Program-made: the position numbers and the translations under genes
In this document: positions 1-6,787 of the stretch, piece by piece
Layout of the letters: each line of letters begins with the position of its first letter
How positions within the stretch are numbered: position 1 is the first letter of the stretch
The notes under the pieces: generated by a model
Database searches by the model: none
What the model saw: only the letters and a program-made list of their open reading frames with translations
Told to the model about the DNA's origin: nothing
NCBI GenBank assembly: GCA_910584065.1
Contig: CAJTZN010000003.1
Location: 53,964 to 117,963 of the forward strand
From: an uncultured Eubacterium sp.
GTDB taxonomy: Bacteria; Bacillota; Clostridia; Lachnospirales; Lachnospiraceae
Reading direction: 5' to 3'
DNA length: 64,000 bases

Positions 1-106
1 CCGCCTCATCGATCAGTTTCGCCGTCGAATAATCATAAGCCGTCAACATCGTCAGCTTCTCACCCTTTTCCTTTGCCTGGGCAAAAGTCAAAACCGTATT
101 TTTCAT
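1..106 (-). CDS. panB: 3-methyl-2-oxobutanoate hydroxymethyltransferase PanB, N-terminal fragment
   Basis: Only the first 35 codons are in the window; the gene runs off the left edge. The translation begins MKNTVLTFAQAKEKGEK and continues into MLTAYDYSTAKLIDEA, the conserved PanB N-terminus with its TAYD(Y/F) segment. PanB transfers a hydroxymethyl group from methylene-tetrahydrofolate to ketoisovalerate, the first committed step of pantothenate synthesis in the cytoplasm. A GGAGAG ribosome site precedes the ATG. It lies 49 bases downstream of the DUF2520 reductase gene on the same strand, so the two probably share a transcript and a pathway. The remaining pan genes would be outside the window. 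Confidence 0.93.
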   Translation of the reverse strand, partial: MKNTVLTFAQAKEKGEKLTMLTAYDYSTAKLIDEA

Positions 107-155
107 TGTCTCTCCATTCCGCGCATGACATTTCTCACCGATGCGCTCTGTTCAC

Positions 156-1019
156 TTACTGCAATAGTTCCGATATGTTCCGATAATCCCGGTCGGGATT
201 TTTCCGCTGCGCGACTGCCAGCACTTTCTGACCCAACAGCCGGTATATCATTCGTTCTTCCCCACCGAGCACAGCCAGATGGCCCTCTACGGTGTGGACG
301 TCGCCGCGCTCGATTGGCCCGGTCAAAGTCTTTTCGGCGCCATCCCGGACGGCCGCCTCTATATTATGAACGACAAGAGGCCCCACAAGTTCCCGGCCCG
401 TCTCCTCCGGGATTCCACACTGCTTGAGCAGATCCAGTCCCATCGAAAAAAGTCCCGTCATAAAATTACTAACGAGGGAAGCACTGCAGTGATACCGCAT
501 TTTCGCCTCTGGAGAGATTTTCAAAACCCGGTTGCCCATGTGTGAAAACATGTCCTCCATGACGGCGGCAGCCCTCTTTTGTCCCTCGATCGTAACGATC
601 GCCGAATTCAATTTCTGATAAGATGTGAATTTATCGCTGAACGCATACATAGGATGAACCGAACAGCCGGCCGCGCCGGTACTCTCGATTCCTGAAAATA
701 CAGCAGATGATAATGAGCCACTGAAATGGCATACTATTTTACCCGCAAGCGGATGTACGGCAGAACCATTTTCTCCCATTCCGCGCATCTGCTGCCAGAC
801 ATTCCCAATCTCATCATCGGGAACGGCGAGGCAGAGCAATCCGCATGCCTGAATCAATTCATATAAATCTTCAAATACTTTTGTTCCTGTGAAAGTCCCA
901 GCCTGTTCCGAGCTTTCCCTGTGCCTGCTAACATAACCGGCCACCTCAAATCCGTGTTCTATCATATATTTCCCCATCGAACACCCAACTTTTCCGGCCC
1001 CGATCATTCCAATCTCCAT
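156..1019 (-). CDS. Rossmann-fold/DUF2520 protein, probable PanG-type ketopantoate reductase
   Basis: The 287-residue protein opens with a beta strand and a GxGxxG dinucleotide loop (MIGAGKVG, residues 5-12). It has an HPMYAF segment in the middle and a helical C-terminal half typical of DUF2520. A longer in-frame reading upstream to 1241 is open by chance: residues before this Met are unlike any enzyme and cross the promoter, whereas the Met at 1019 has AGGTG five bases ahead. DUF2520 proteins sit beside panB in many Clostridia. The PanG ketopantoate reductase described in Francisella, and proposed for Clostridioides, is to my knowledge of this type. It would reduce ketopantoate to pantoate with NAD(P)H. 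The pathway role is inferred from its panB neighbour; the fold is seen directly. Confidence 0.82.
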   Translation of the reverse strand: MEIGMIGAGKVGCSMGKYMIEHGFEVAGYVSRHRESSEQAGTFTGTKVFEDLYELIQACGLLCLAVPDDEIGNVWQQMRGMGENGSAVHPLAGKIVCHFSGSLSSAVFSGIESTGAAGCSVHPMYAFSDKFTSYQKLNSAIVTIEGQKRAAAVMEDMFSHMGNRVLKISPEAKMRYHCSASLVSNFMTGLFSMGLDLLKQCGIPEETGRELVGPLVVHNIEAAVRDGAEKTLTGPIERGDVHTVEGHLAVLGGEERMIYRLLGQKVLAVAQRKNPDRDYRNISELLQ

Positions 1020-1105
1020 GTCATCACCTGCTCTCTCCGAATGCGGCAGACAGTGACACCCAAAATTCATCTGATGCAGTTTCCTACGAATACCGCTCGG
1101 TGTAA

Positions 1106-1134
1106 AGAATACCACAATTCGGAAAAAAAAGCAA
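1106..1134 (-). promoter_or_regulatory. Sigma-A promoter for the panG-panB transcript
   Basis: On the minus strand TTGCTT (complement of 1129-1134) and TATTCT (complement of 1106-1111) are separated by exactly 17 bases, about 90 bases ahead of the DUF2520 start codon. It is divergent from the carB promoter, so the two share a compact regulatory region of about 215 bases. Confidence 0.5.
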
Positions 1135-1162
1135 ATAATTTTCCTTCCCCGAAAAAAATCTC

Positions 1163-1190
1163 TTGAGGTTTTTCTCATTTCCGTTATAAT
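1163..1190 (+). promoter_or_regulatory. Sigma-A promoter for carB
   Basis: TTGAGG at 1163-1168 and a perfect TATAAT at 1185-1190 are separated by 16 bases, 45 bases ahead of the carB start. The short leader leaves no room for a PyrR-type attenuator, so carB here does not seem controlled by a pyrimidine leader. Confidence 0.6.
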
Positions 1191-1234
1191 ATAATATGAA
1201 CATGTGTGATTGAAAGAGACTAGGAGGATACAAA

Positions 1235-4200
1235 ATGCCAAAAAGAACTGATATTCACAAGGTACTTATTATTGGCTCTGGCCCGATCATCATCGGTCAG
1301 GCGTGTGAGTTTGATTATTCCGGCACCCAGGCGTGTAAAGCGCTGCGTAAACTGGGATACGAGATCGTATTAGTGAATTCCAACCCTGCTACGATCATGA
1401 CCGATCCGGAAACTGCCGATGTCACTTATATCGAGCCTTTGAATGTAAACCGCTTGGAGCAGATCATCGCAAAAGAGCGGCCCGATGCCCTACTCCCCAA
1501 CTTAGGAGGACAGTCCGGCCTGAATTTATGTGCGGAATTGAACCAAAAAGGAATTTTAGACAAATATAATGTAAAAGTGATCGGTGTTCAGGTCGACGCG
1601 ATCGAGCGCGGCGAAGACCGGATCGAATTTAAAAAGACAATGGACAAGCTCGGGATCGAAATGGCCCGCAGCGAAGTGGCCTACAGCGTAGATGAGGCTT
1701 TGTCCATCGCTGACAAACTCGGCTATCCCGTGGTACTCCGCCCGGCGTACACGATGGGCGGCGCAGGCGGCGGCCTCGTCTATAATAAAGAAGAATTGAA
1801 AACCGTATGCGCACGCGGTCTTCAGGCAAGCCTTGTCGGACAGGTACTCGTCGAAGAGTCCATTCTCGGCTGGGAAGAACTGGAACTGGAAGTCGTGCGC
1901 GACGCTGAAAATAACATTATTACTGTATGCTTTATCGAAAACATCGACCCATTGGGCGTACATACCGGCGATTCGTTTTGTTCCGCACCGATGCTCACCA
2001 TTTCCGAGGAATGTCAAAAGCGCTTGCAGGAACAGGCGTATAAGATCGTGGAATCGGTGCAGGTCATCGGCGGTACCAATGTACAGTTCGCCCACGACCC
2101 GGTCAGCGACCGGATCATTGTCATCGAAATCAACCCGCGTACGTCCCGTTCCTCCGCCCTCGCCTCCAAAGCGACCGGCTTCCCGATCGCGCTCGTGTCG
2201 GCGATGCTGGCTTCCGGCCTGACGCTAAAAGATATTCCGTGTGGCAAATATGGCACACTGGACAAGTACGTACCGGACGGCGATTACGTCGTGATCAAAT
2301 TCGCGCGCTGGGCATTTGAGAAGTTCAAAGGCGTGGAAGACAAACTCGGCACGCAGATGCGCGCGGTCGGGGAAGTGATGAGTATTGGCAAAACCTATAA
2401 GGAAGCGTTCCAAAAAGCCATCCGCAGCCTGGAAACCGGTCGCTACGGCCTGGGCCACGCGAAAGATTTTGATTCTATGACGAAGAAAGAACTCCTCCAG
2501 CTCTTGATCACACCATCGAGCGAACGGCATTTTATCATGTACGAGGCGCTGAGAAAAGGCGCTACGGTAGAAGAGATCCACGAGCTCACAAAAGTAAAGC
2601 ACTACTTTATCGAACAGATGAAAGAACTGGTAGAAGAAGAGGAAGAACTGATGAAGTCCAAAGGCAGCCTTCCGTCGGATGAGCTTCTCACTGCTGCGAA
2701 AAAGGACGGCTTTTCAGATAAATATTTGAGTAAAATACTGGAAATCCCGGAAGAAGACATACGGAACAAACGGATTTCCCTCGGCGTCTGCGAAGCGTGG
2801 GAAGGCGTCCATGTCAGCGGCACGGAAAACAGCGCTTACTACTATTCCACCTACAACGCGCCGGACAAAAATCCGGTGACATCGGATAAACCGAAGATCA
2901 TGATCCTCGGCGGCGGCCCGAACCGCATCGGCCAGGGAATCGAGTTTGACTACTGCTGTGTCCATGCGGCTATCGCCCTGAAACATCTGGGCTTTGAAAC
3001 GATCATCGTCAACTGTAACCCTGAGACGGTATCCACCGACTACGACACGTCGGATAAATTATATTTTGAGCCGCTGACACTGGAAGATGTGCTGAGCATC
3101 TACAATAAGGAAAAACCGCTCGGCGTCATCGCGCAGTTTGGCGGCCAGACGCCGCTAAACCTCGCGGCGGAACTTGAGAAGAACGGCGTGAAGATCCTCG
3201 GAACGTCTCCTTCCGTGATCGACCTCGCGGAAGACCGCGACCAGTTCCGCGCGATGATGGACAAGCTGGAAATCCCGATGCCGGAATCCGGCATGGCAAC
3301 GACAGTAGAAGAAGCTGTTTCCATCGCGGAACAGATCGGCTACCCGGTTATGGTACGTCCTTCGTACGTACTCGGCGGCCGCGGCATGGAAGTTGTCTAT
3401 GATAACGACAGCATGGAAGAATATATGAATGCGGCTGTCGGCGTCACGCCTGACCGCCCGATCCTCATCGACCGCTTCCTGAACCATGCGATGGAATGTG
3501 AAGCGGATGCGATCAGCGACGGAACAAACGCGTTTGTTCCTGCCGTGATGGAGCACATTGAGCTGGCCGGCGTCCATTCGGGAGACTCCGCCTGCATCAT
3601 TCCTTCCGTCCACATTTCACCGGACAATGTCAAAACGATCAAAGAATATACGAAACGGATCGCGGAGGAAATGCACGTAAAAGGCCTGATGAACATGCAG
3701 TATGCCATCGAAAACGGGAAAGTCTACGTATTGGAGGCCAATCCGAGAGCGTCCCGTACGGTGCCATTAGTTTCCAAAGTGTGCAACATCCGCATGGTTC
3801 CTCTTGCTACCGATATTATCACCTCTGAGCTTACCGAGCGGCCGTCTCCGGTTATTGGGCTGAAAGAGCAGAACATCCCGAACTATGGCGTGAAAGAAGC
3901 TGCTTTTCCATTTAATATGTTCCAGGAAGTCGATCCGGTACTCGGCCCGGAAATGCGTTCTACCGGCGAAGTTCTCGGTCTGTCGCACTCATATGGAGAA
4001 GCATTCTTCAAAGCACAGGAAGCCGTACAGTCCACGCTTCCGCTCGAGGGAACGGTATTGATCTCCGTCAATGCCAAAGATCGGAACGAAGTGGTGGAAG
4101 TGGCGAAAAGTTTTGCGGGGGATGGGTTTAAGATCGTGGCAACCGGGCACACGTATGAATTGATCCATGAGGCTGGCATTCCAGCCGAGAAGGTGAAAAA

Positions 4201-4459
4201 ACTCTACGAAGGGCGCCCGAACATACTCGATATGATCACGAACGGCGACATCCAGCTAATCATCAACTCCCCGGTCGGCAAGGACAGCGTACATGACGAC
4301 AGTTATCTGCGCAAGGCCGCGATCAAAGGGAAAGTGCCTTATATGACGACGATCGCCGCGGCGAAAGCGACGGCGGACGGGATCCATTATGTAAAGACGC
4401 ATGCGAGTACGGAAGTGAAGTCGCTGCAGGAACTGCATAGTGAGATATGTGATCTGTGA
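1235..4459 (+). CDS. carB: Carbamoyl-phosphate synthase large subunit
   Basis: At 1074 residues this is full length for CarB. It shows the duplicated ATP-grasp architecture: the first half opens with the KVLIIGSGPIIIGQACEFDY block and the second (about residue 555) with the matching MILGGGPNRIGQGIEFDYCC block. Each half is followed by an ATP-binding GG(A/R)G loop and an E(I/A)NPR metal-binding segment. The C-terminal ~130 residues form the MGS-like allosteric domain. The enzyme makes carbamoyl phosphate from bicarbonate, ATP and glutamine-derived ammonia for pyrimidine and arginine synthesis. AGGAGG lies eight bases before the ATG. The small subunit carA is not adjacent, so it must be elsewhere. 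It is followed by a strong terminator, so it is probably monocistronic. Confidence 0.97.
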   Translation: MPKRTDIHKVLIIGSGPIIIGQACEFDYSGTQACKALRKLGYEIVLVNSNPATIMTDPETADVTYIEPLNVNRLEQIIAKERPDALLPNLGGQSGLNLCAELNQKGILDKYNVKVIGVQVDAIERGEDRIEFKKTMDKLGIEMARSEVAYSVDEALSIADKLGYPVVLRPAYTMGGAGGGLVYNKEELKTVCARGLQASLVGQVLVEESILGWEELELEVVRDAENNIITVCFIENIDPLGVHTGDSFCSAPMLTISEECQKRLQEQAYKIVESVQVIGGTNVQFAHDPVSDRIIVIEINPRTSRSSALASKATGFPIALVSAMLASGLTLKDIPCGKYGTLDKYVPDGDYVVIKFARWAFEKFKGVEDKLGTQMRAVGEVMSIGKTYKEAFQKAIRSLETGRYGLGHAKDFDSMTKKELLQLLITPSSERHFIMYEALRKGATVEEIHELTKVKHYFIEQMKELVEEEEELMKSKGSLPSDELLTAAKKDGFSDKYLSKILEIPEEDIRNKRISLGVCEAWEGVHVSGTENSAYYYSTYNAPDKNPVTSDKPKIMILGGGPNRIGQGIEFDYCCVHAAIALKHLGFETIIVNCNPETVSTDYDTSDKLYFEPLTLEDVLSIYNKEKPLGVIAQFGGQTPLNLAAELEKNGVKILGTSPSVIDLAEDRDQFRAMMDKLEIPMPESGMATTVEEAVSIAEQIGYPVMVRPSYVLGGRGMEVVYDNDSMEEYMNAAVGVTPDRPILIDRFLNHAMECEADAISDGTNAFVPAVMEHIELAGVHSGDSACIIPSVHISPDNVKTIKEYTKRIAEEMHVKGLMNMQYAIENGKVYVLEANPRASRTVPLVSKVCNIRMVPLATDIITSELTERPSPVIGLKEQNIPNYGVKEAAFPFNMFQEVDPVLGPEMRSTGEVLGLSHSYGEAFFKAQEAVQSTLPLEGTVLISVNAKDRNEVVEVAKSFAGDGFKIVATGHTYELIHEAGIPAEKVKKLYEGRPNILDMITNGDIQLIINSPVGKDSVHDDSYLRKAAIKGKVPYMTTIAAAKATADGIHYVKTHASTEVKSLQELHSEICDL

Positions 4460-4506
4460 TGGTAATTTCAACTTTTAAAGCGTTGATCTATAACTAAAAC
4501 GACCGT

Positions 4507-4547
4507 AAAAGCGGTGTCAGGATGTGATTCCCGCACCGCTTTTATTT
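4507..4547 (+). terminator. Bidirectional rho-independent terminator after carB
   Basis: AAAAGCGGTG at 4507-4516 pairs perfectly with CACCGCTTTT at 4534-4543 (10 bp), with T-rich sequence on both outer sides. It ends carB on the plus strand and can also stop the Fic transcript coming from the minus strand. Confidence 0.82.
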
Positions 4548-4570
4548 CTATTTACCAAATGCTACTATTA

Positions 4571-5200
4571 CTAATCTTGTATTCGCCTAATACAAGATTC
4601 CTTCATGAAACTTATGATTTTTGTATCATTCCCAGTTTCATAATATTCAATAAGTATTCCTTTGAATTCTTCCAGCTTCTCAATCGGTATTTGAAAAATA
4701 CCTATATTATGTTCAATGAGCACCTTGTTTGTCATAAGCTGTGCTACTCGTTTATTTCCATCAATGAACATCTGAGTTCGTGTTATATAACAAAAATATT
4801 TCAATGCTCTTAACTCAATATCCTGTATCTGTTCTATTTCATTGATTGATTCGATAATAACTCCTGTATGCGGCATTTCAGGTTCCCACGATGTACCACC
4901 AATCTGCACAGGAATGGTCCTTATTTCACCGGCATAATGAAACAACAATTCTCCAACGATTTTATCAAACTCTCTTAACAACATGATACTATTATTGTAT
5001 TCGAGATGATCTAAAAGAAATTGCCACGCACGCTTCATATTAATTACAAACAATACTTCCTCCGTTTTAGTAGTAGTAGGAGCATTAGCAAGTATTGCCT
5101 CTGTTTTTGGAAATGTGGTTCCTAACCCTTCAAGATTAGCACTTTTCCATATACTGTCCACCAACATTCTTTTTGCCATTTCTATAGCTGAATCATGCAT
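4571..5200 (-). CDS. Fic/DOC-family (Fido) protein with altered catalytic histidine
   Basis: The 209-residue protein carries a Fic core motif, TQMFIDGNKRVA (residues 142-153). The usual HPFxDGN(G/K)R motif has its catalytic His replaced by Gln (Q143), while Phe145, Asp147, Gly148, Asn149 and Arg151 are kept. Near the N-terminus SANLEG (residues 20-25) matches the (S/T)xxxE(G/N) inhibitory helix motif, in the position of class II self-inhibited Fic proteins. Fic proteins transfer AMP or other phosphate-containing groups to targets. Without the histidine this one may be inactive or use altered chemistry. GGAGG precedes the ATG. It lies just outside the repeat that bounds the GTPase island, so it may not belong to it. 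Confidence 0.85.
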   Translation of the reverse strand: MHDSAIEMAKRMLVDSIWKSANLEGLGTTFPKTEAILANAPTTTKTEEVLFVINMKRAWQFLLDHLEYNNSIMLLREFDKIVGELLFHYAGEIRTIPVQIGGTSWEPEMPHTGVIIESINEIEQIQDIELRALKYFCYITRTQMFIDGNKRVAQLMTNKVLIEHNIGIFQIPIEKLEEFKGILIEYYETGNDTKIISFMKESCIRRIQD

Positions 5201-5258
5201 TTATTAATTCCTCCAATTTAATAGCTTCATATACTCTATCCATTTTTATATTTTTCAT
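5193..5258 (-). CDS. Short ORF overlapping the Fic start (possible gene remnant)
   Basis: A 21-codon ORF (MKNIKMDRVYEAIKLEELIN plus one residue) ends in a TGA overlapping the first bases of the Fic gene and contains the Fic ribosome site. Its ATG is created exactly at the junction with the DUF4139-derived repeat. It may be the tail of a former upstream gene, for example an antitoxin cut off by recombination, or a translational coupler. It has no recognisable domain. Confidence 0.25.
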   Translation of the reverse strand: MKNIKMDRVYEAIKLEELINA

Positions 5259-5391
5259 CCAGACAGGCATCTCCGAGCCTTACATTCTCAATCCTGACAC
5301 CTTTCCTCATCCGTCACCGGGATCTGGTCAATGATCCGCAGGACAGCCTTTGTCCCCAGTTCGTTTTTGGCCTTTATCAAATATCTCCTTT
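5258..5391. repeat. Left copy of the 134-bp direct repeat flanking the GTPase island (DUF4139 gene fragment)
   Basis: This stretch matches 21447-21579 with five substitutions and one extra T, in the same orientation. Read on the minus strand it encodes part of the C-terminal region of the DUF4139 protein found intact at 21335-23068. The extra base shifts the frame, so here it is a dead fragment. It overlaps the 3' end of the immunity gene. Confidence 0.9.
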
Positions 5392-5741
5392 TTCCACTCC
5401 TTCTGGATTCGATATTCGCTTGCGTTCATATCATAGTACTCCATATCAAGCCTAATCCCAGACTTATCAACAGAAATAGTACCAACATTGTACTTTTCAG
5501 GAATGTAACACTTAGAATCCTTAATTACCCGAACAACATCTGAAAACACCTGTGCTAGTTCATTCTCGTCGAGTTCATCCTGTTCGGCAAGCGTATAGCA
5601 TTGGATCGCTTCACCGTTTATGTAAGAATAAAAATATACTTCTTGACTTGTTTTTGTTATTCCCACAAAGAAAATCGTCTTCTCACTCTTTTCAGGAAGG
5701 ATTTTTTTAACCTTATCAAAAATTATTGTTTCTAGCTTCAT
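5328..5741 (-). CDS. YezG/DUF600-like immunity protein for the adjacent nuclease toxin
   Basis: The 137-residue protein resembles the YezG (DUF600) immunity family. It begins with a helical KLETIIFDKVKKILPEK segment, then strands with FVG and YFYSYINGE. It ends with the family-like DMEYYDMNASEYRIQKEWKK, comparable to the (D/E)YDD...SEYERQ.xWKY tail. It directly follows the nuclease gene on the same strand, as YezG follows the YeeF toxin in Bacillus, and would bind and neutralise the toxin in the cytoplasm. GGAGG precedes the ATG. The last ~19 codons (from KEIFDKG) are out-of-frame sequence of the DUF4139 repeat, so the native C-terminus has been replaced. Whether it still protects is unknown. 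Confidence 0.72.
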   Translation of the reverse strand: MKLETIIFDKVKKILPEKSEKTIFFVGITKTSQEVYFYSYINGEAIQCYTLAEQDELDENELAQVFSDVVRVIKDSKCYIPEKYNVGTISVDKSGIRLDMEYYDMNASEYRIQKEWKKEIFDKGQKRTGDKGCPADH

Positions 5742-5790
5742 ATTTTACCTCCATTCGCACACGTTTTTTGTGCATGAAAGAAGTTTGGGC

Positions 5791-5833
5791 GTGCGCGCAC
5801 AAGCTTCCTGAGTGAAAAATTTATTTTTCACTC
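5791..5833 (-). other. Hairpins between toxin and immunity genes
   Basis: GAGTGAAAAA at 5810-5819 pairs perfectly with TTTTTCACTC at 5824-5833 around a 4-base loop. A 10-bp palindrome GTGCGCGCAC lies next to it at 5791-5800. They occupy the ~100-base gap between the toxin stop and the immunity start. They could be a partial terminator, an RNA-processing site or a brake on readthrough; the sequence does not decide between these. Confidence 0.55.
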
Positions 5834-5840
5834 TTGCCTC

Positions 5841-6773
5841 CTATTCCGGACTATATTCCTTATAGCTCTTCATTCCTGTTGATTCATCAAGAATGCCCAC
5901 GGTAACTTTAGCAGGATTATCATTCTCATCATACTTGACCTTAACCGATGTGATCGAAACATCACAGCCGTCTTCTCCCATTTCCTTAATTGTCCGCTTT
6001 AATCGCTCATGATCTTCATCGCTTATCTTGTCACCCAATGAATCTAATAAATTCGTAGATCCCTCCACATTATCAAATTCACACACTGTTTTTTTACTAT
6101 CAATCGCGTACTCTGCCTCCATTTTTGATGGCCGGCTTGAGCCACCATCATATTCAATATCTATGTGCATGGCGACCTCTTTGCCTTCCTGCAGTGCTTT
6201 GGCAATCTCATTCTCCATCCTCTTATAATCGCCGCGATTGATCGTTCTTCTCATAGGAACAAGATTCTCTGCTCCCTCCGCGCCACCAAGGAATCTCGCA
6301 ATAATATGTCCGCCATCATCTTTTTCCTGACGTTCTTCCCCGCCAGATTCCTTCTGCTCCTTCATATTCCGAGAACCTTCTTCCGTGTACACAGGATTAG
6401 AATCACATGAGATTTTATTTCCATTCCCATCTGTTTTATATCTATTTCCTTTTACCGTATATTCCGTATTTGGAAGAACTTCTCCATTTTTCTTATATGT
6501 CTGACCGCTATCATCCGTTTCATATGTATTTCCATTAAATTCATATGTGGAATTAGTTTCTCTTTTTTCAGAATAATCCGGCTCTTTATGAATTTCCTCT
6601 TTTAGCTTTGATATCTGTGCATTTTTATCCGAATCAGCATCGACCTGAAAAAAATCCCCTTTCTCAAACAACTGATTGAATTTTTCAATCGACGCCTTGC
6701 TGATTTCATTCCCTTCCATCCCCTTCCTTTCCGGAGTTTCAGAAGTTTCACTTAATCCACCATGAACATTCAT
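5841..6773 (-). CDS. DNA/RNA non-specific endonuclease (NS_2 type) polymorphic-toxin protein
   Basis: The 310-residue protein has three parts. The N-terminus is polar (residues 1-70). The middle (about 75-130) repeats the Y.xNGxxYxTDxxG pattern common in pre-toxin regions. The nuclease domain (about 140-310) carries DDGGHIIARFLGG and ENLVPM. His156 is the expected catalytic base, and Asn170/Asn179 the expected metal or substrate contacts of the Endonuclea_NS_2 family. That family includes the DNase tip of YeeF, whose immunity partner is YezG/DUF600, exactly the neighbour here. There is no signal peptide, LXG or WXG domain. It sits 14 bases after the HerA ATPase gene, which suggests it works with that ATPase as an effector inside the cell rather than being secreted by type VII. 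This coupling is inference. Confidence 0.82.
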   Translation of the reverse strand: MNVHGGLSETSETPERKGMEGNEISKASIEKFNQLFEKGDFFQVDADSDKNAQISKLKEEIHKEPDYSEKRETNSTYEFNGNTYETDDSGQTYKKNGEVLPNTEYTVKGNRYKTDGNGNKISCDSNPVYTEEGSRNMKEQKESGGEERQEKDDGGHIIARFLGGAEGAENLVPMRRTINRGDYKRMENEIAKALQEGKEVAMHIDIEYDGGSSRPSKMEAEYAIDSKKTVCEFDNVEGSTNLLDSLGDKISDEDHERLKRTIKEMGEDGCDVSITSVKVKYDENDNPAKVTVGILDESTGMKSYKEYSPE

Positions 6774-6787
6774 ATCATCACACTCCT

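Noticed and set aside
1020..1234. Riboswitch or pyrimidine attenuator ahead of carB
   Set aside because: The leader from the promoter to the ATG is under 50 bases and has no hairpin of note.
156..1241. Long 361-codon reading of the DUF2520 gene starting at 1241
   Set aside because: The extra 74 codons cross both divergent promoters and the carB ribosome site and look non-coding; the Met at 1019 has a proper ribosome site and begins the Rossmann fold.
1556..3988. Long ORFs opposite carB
   Set aside because: They are antisense shadows of a GC-rich gene and resemble no protein.
5841..6773. Nuclease as a type VII-secreted LXG toxin
   Set aside because: There is no LXG or WXG domain and no type VII secretion genes in the window; the N-terminal part is short and polar.
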